From the NCBI RefSeq assembly GCF_041435195.1, contig NZ_CP108106.1, positions 7,887,001-7,951,000 on the forward strand: 64,000 nt of DNA, written 5' to 3'. Under the pieces are notes generated by a model. That model worked only from the letters and a program-made list of their open reading frames with translations. It did not search any database and was not told the origin of the DNA. Position numbers and translations under genes: made by a program. Numbering within the stretch: the first letter of the stretch is position 1; each line of letters opens with the position of its first letter. The stretch comes from Streptomyces sp. NBC_00224. GTDB taxonomy: Bacteria; Actinomycetota; Actinomycetes; Streptomycetales; Streptomycetaceae. Of this stretch, positions 61,930 to 64,000 are shown one piece after another.

Positions 61930-64000
61930 GTGCGTACCAACCTCCGACCCCACCCCACCCGTCCGCTGACCGTCATACGGAATCTCGGCATCCTCGCCCA
62001 CGTGGACGCGGGCAAGACCACCGTCACCGAACGCATCCTGTACGCGACCGGCGCCACCCACAAACGGGGTGAGGTCCACAACGGCACGACCGTCACCGAC
62101 TTCGACCCGCAGGAGCGCGACCGCGGCATCACCATCTTCGCCGCGGCCGTCAGCTGCGACTGGGACGGTCACCGGATCAATCTCATCGACACACCCGGCC
62201 ACGTCGACTTCTCCGACGAGGTGGAGCGCTCGCTGCGGGTGCTCGACGGTGCCGTCGCCGTGTTCGACGCGGTCGCGGGCGTCGAGCCGCAGAGCGAGTC
62301 GGTGTGGCGGCAGGCCGACCGGCACCAGGTGCCCCGGATCGCGTTCGTGAACAAGCTGGACCGCGCCGGTGCCGACCTGGACACGGCGGTCGCGTCGATC
62401 CGGGACCGGCTGCACACGGTCCCGCTCGTCGTCCAGCTGCCGATCGGTCGGGAGGACGGCTTCACCGGCGTGGTGGATCTGGTGCGCATGCGCGCGCTCG
62501 TCTGGGGCGCGGGCGGCGAGGCGTACCAGGAAGGCCCGGTCCCCGACGGCCTGCGCGAGGAGGCACTGCGGCGGCGCCGACTGCTCGAAGAGGCGGTGGC
62601 GGAGCTCCACCCGGTCGCCCTGGAGGAGTTCTGCGCCGGTGCGGCGCTGCGGGACGCCACCTTGGCCGCGGCGCTGCGCGACCTCACGCGCGGTGGCGAG
62701 GGCGTCGTGGTGCTGTGCGGCTCGGCGTACCGCAACCGCGGGATCGAGCCGCTGCTCGACGCCGCGGTGGCCTACCTTCCGTCCCCGCTGGACGTGCCCG
62801 CCGTACGGGGCACCCTGGGCGGGGAGGTGCGGGAGCGGGCCGCCGACCCGGCCGCGCCCTTCGCCGGGCTCGTCTTCAAGGTGACCGCGACCGCCACCGG
62901 CCGCCTCACCTATGTGCGTGTGTACGCCGGAACCATCGAGAAGGGAGACACCGTGCTGGACGCCACGGCCGGGCGCACCGAGCGCATCGGGCGGATCCTG
63001 CGCGTACAGGCGGATCGGAACACCGAGGTGGACCGGGCGCTCGCCGGGGACATCGTCGCCGTGATCGGGCCCAAGTCGGCCCGCGCCGGGGCAACTTTGT
63101 GCGCACCGGACGCACCGGTCGTCTTCGAACCGCCGTCCGTCGCGGCCCCGGTCGTGTCGGTGGCGGTCGAGGCCTGCAGGAGCCTCGACACGGACCGGCT
63201 GGCCTCGGCGCTGGCCCAACTCGTCGAGGAGGACCCCTCGTTGGCGGTGCGAACGGATGCCGAGACCGGGCAGACGGTGCTGTCCGGGATGGGCGAGCTG
63301 CATCTGGAGGTCGCGGTGGAGAAGATCCGCCGCGCCCAGGGCCTGGAGCTGAGCGTCGGGCGGCCGCAGGTCGCCTATCGCGAGACGGTTGCCCGTGGGG
63401 TGTCCGCACTGCTGTACCGGCATGTCAAACAGGAGGGAGGAGCGGGCCAGTTCGCCCATGTCGTCCTCGACGTGGAGCCGCTCGACGCCGCCGAAGCCAC
63501 CGGCGGCAACGCGGAGGGCTTCGTGTTCCGTTCGGCTGTCACGGGTGGCCGGGTGCCGCAGGAGTATGTGCGCGCGGTCGAGGCCGGATGCCGGGACGCG
63601 CTGGCCGAGGGTCCCCTCGGCGGGCACCCGGTCACCGGGCTGCGGGTCACGCTGACCGACGGCGCCACCCACGCCAAGGACTCCTCGGAGATGGCGTTCC
63701 GCACGGCGGGCCGCTTCGCGCTGCGCGAGGCCCTGCGCACGAGCACCATGGCGCTTCTGGAGCCGGTCATCGAGGTCACGGTCACGGTGCCGGACAGCGC
63801 GGTGGGCGCGGTCCTGGGTGACCTGGCGGCTCGGCGCGGCAGGGTCTCGGGGTCGGTCGCCCGGGCGGGCACCGCGGTGGTCACCGCGACCGTGCCGCTG
63901 GCCGAGCTGTTCGGCTACGCGTCCCGGCTGCGCGGCCGCACCCAGGGTCGGGGCACCTTCACCACGCGGCCCGCGGGCTACGCCCAGGTCCCGGCGGGGG
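61930..64000 (+). CDS. EF-G / ribosomal-protection-like translational GTPase (C-terminus cut by window edge)
   Basis: At least 690 residues from the GTG at 61930 (GAAAGG upstream). G-domain motifs: G1 [11 protein letters not shown], switch region with [14 protein letters not shown]3 [18 protein letters not shown]4 [12 protein letters not shown]5 [12 protein letters not shown]. Domains II-V follow: [36 protein letters not shown] (domain III); [18 protein letters not shown] (domain IV); [23 protein letters not shown] (domain V). The switch I/II wording and the short insert match the TetM/OtrA-like and EF-G2 paralogue branch rather than housekeeping FusA. The last part is missing. A resistance or stress-translation role is likely. 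Confidence 0.88.
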   Translation, partial: MRTNLRPHPTRPLTVIRNLGILAHVDAGKTTVTERILYATGATHKRGEVHNGTTVTDFDPQERDRGITIFAAAVSCDWDGHRINLIDTPGHVDFSDEVERSLRVLDGAVAVFDAVAGVEPQSESVWRQADRHQVPRIAFVNKLDRAGADLDTAVASIRDRLHTVPLVVQLPIGREDGFTGVVDLVRMRALVWGAGGEAYQEGPVPDGLREEALRRRRLLEEAVAELHPVALEEFCAGAALRDATLAAALRDLTRGGEGVVVLCGSAYRNRGIEPLLDAAVAYLPSPLDVPAVRGTLGGEVRERAADPAAPFAGLVFKVTATATGRLTYVRVYAGTIEKGDTVLDATAGRTERIGRILRVQADRNTEVDRALAGDIVAVIGPKSARAGATLCAPDAPVVFEPPSVAAPVVSVAVEACRSLDTDRLASALAQLVEEDPSLAVRTDAETGQTVLSGMGELHLEVAVEKIRRAQGLELSVGRPQVAYRETVARGVSALLYRHVKQEGGAGQFAHVVLDVEPLDAAEATGGNAEGFVFRSAVTGGRVPQEYVRAVEAGCRDALAEGPLGGHPVTGLRVTLTDGATHAKDSSEMAFRTAGRFALREALRTSTMALLEPVIEVTVTVPDSAVGAVLGDLAARRGRVSGSVARAGTAVVTATVPLAELFGYASRLRGRTQGRGTFTTRPAGYAQVPAG

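Overview
The window reads as a chromosomal segment of a Streptomyces-type actinomycete. Support: very high G+C with strong third-position G/C bias, many GTG and TTG starts, few TTA codons, many Sec-, Tat- and lipobox-exported hydrolases, and families typical of the genus (GlxA/AraC, MmyB-type XRE, LacI, MurR/RpiR, DUF5997, DUF4031, graspetide precursor and ATP-grasp pair). I see no rRNA, tRNA, insertion sequence, prophage core or CRISPR array. Gene density is high, and perfect hairpins lie between several convergent genes.

Layout, 1-18 kb: two separate GlxA-type regulator/cupin divergent pairs, a lipoprotein, an SDR, an amidase, a maleylpyruvate isomerase-like protein, a secreted Cys/His protein, a secreted tripeptidyl aminopeptidase, a subtilisin-like protease with a P-domain, a macrolide-type glycosyltransferase, a secreted EEP-family nuclease/phosphatase, a stand-alone ATP-grasp enzyme and a lipoprotein glycosidase. 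18-27 kb: a one-protein transmembrane sensor (HTH, membrane helix, six tectonin-like repeats) followed by two tiny ORFs; an RpiR regulator with a dipeptidase/YfcC permease operon; and a LacI regulator with two matching operators in front of a GH92 mannosidase. 30-39 kb: a second TAP-like hydrolase, a SIS protein, an APC permease, a GH105-like hydrolase, a DUF389 protein and a His/Asp/Arg/Gly-rich secreted repeat protein.

39-57 kb: a two-gene graspetide (omega-ester RiPP) locus; a LysR gene divergent from a secreted protein that carries both an M4 and an M28 zinc-peptidase domain; a ferredoxin-NADP reductase behind an iron box; a DinB-like gene broken by a one-base frameshift; arylamine N-acetyltransferase; DUF5997 facing a LysR effector-domain protein without HTH; a MmyB-type regulator facing an alpha/beta hydrolase; and a CHAP lysin-like protein.

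57-64 kb: the most unusual part. A minus-strand operon encodes a 35-residue basic peptide ending in YDWWC, then a hairpin, then a PqqD-like (RRE) domain fused to a multi-pass M50-type metalloprotease, then a TPR protein with a degenerate STAND-type N-terminus. This looks like an undescribed peptide maturation or signalling system. Divergent from it is an EF-G/ribosomal-protection-like GTPase (cut by the window end) with a short ORF in its 5' leader.
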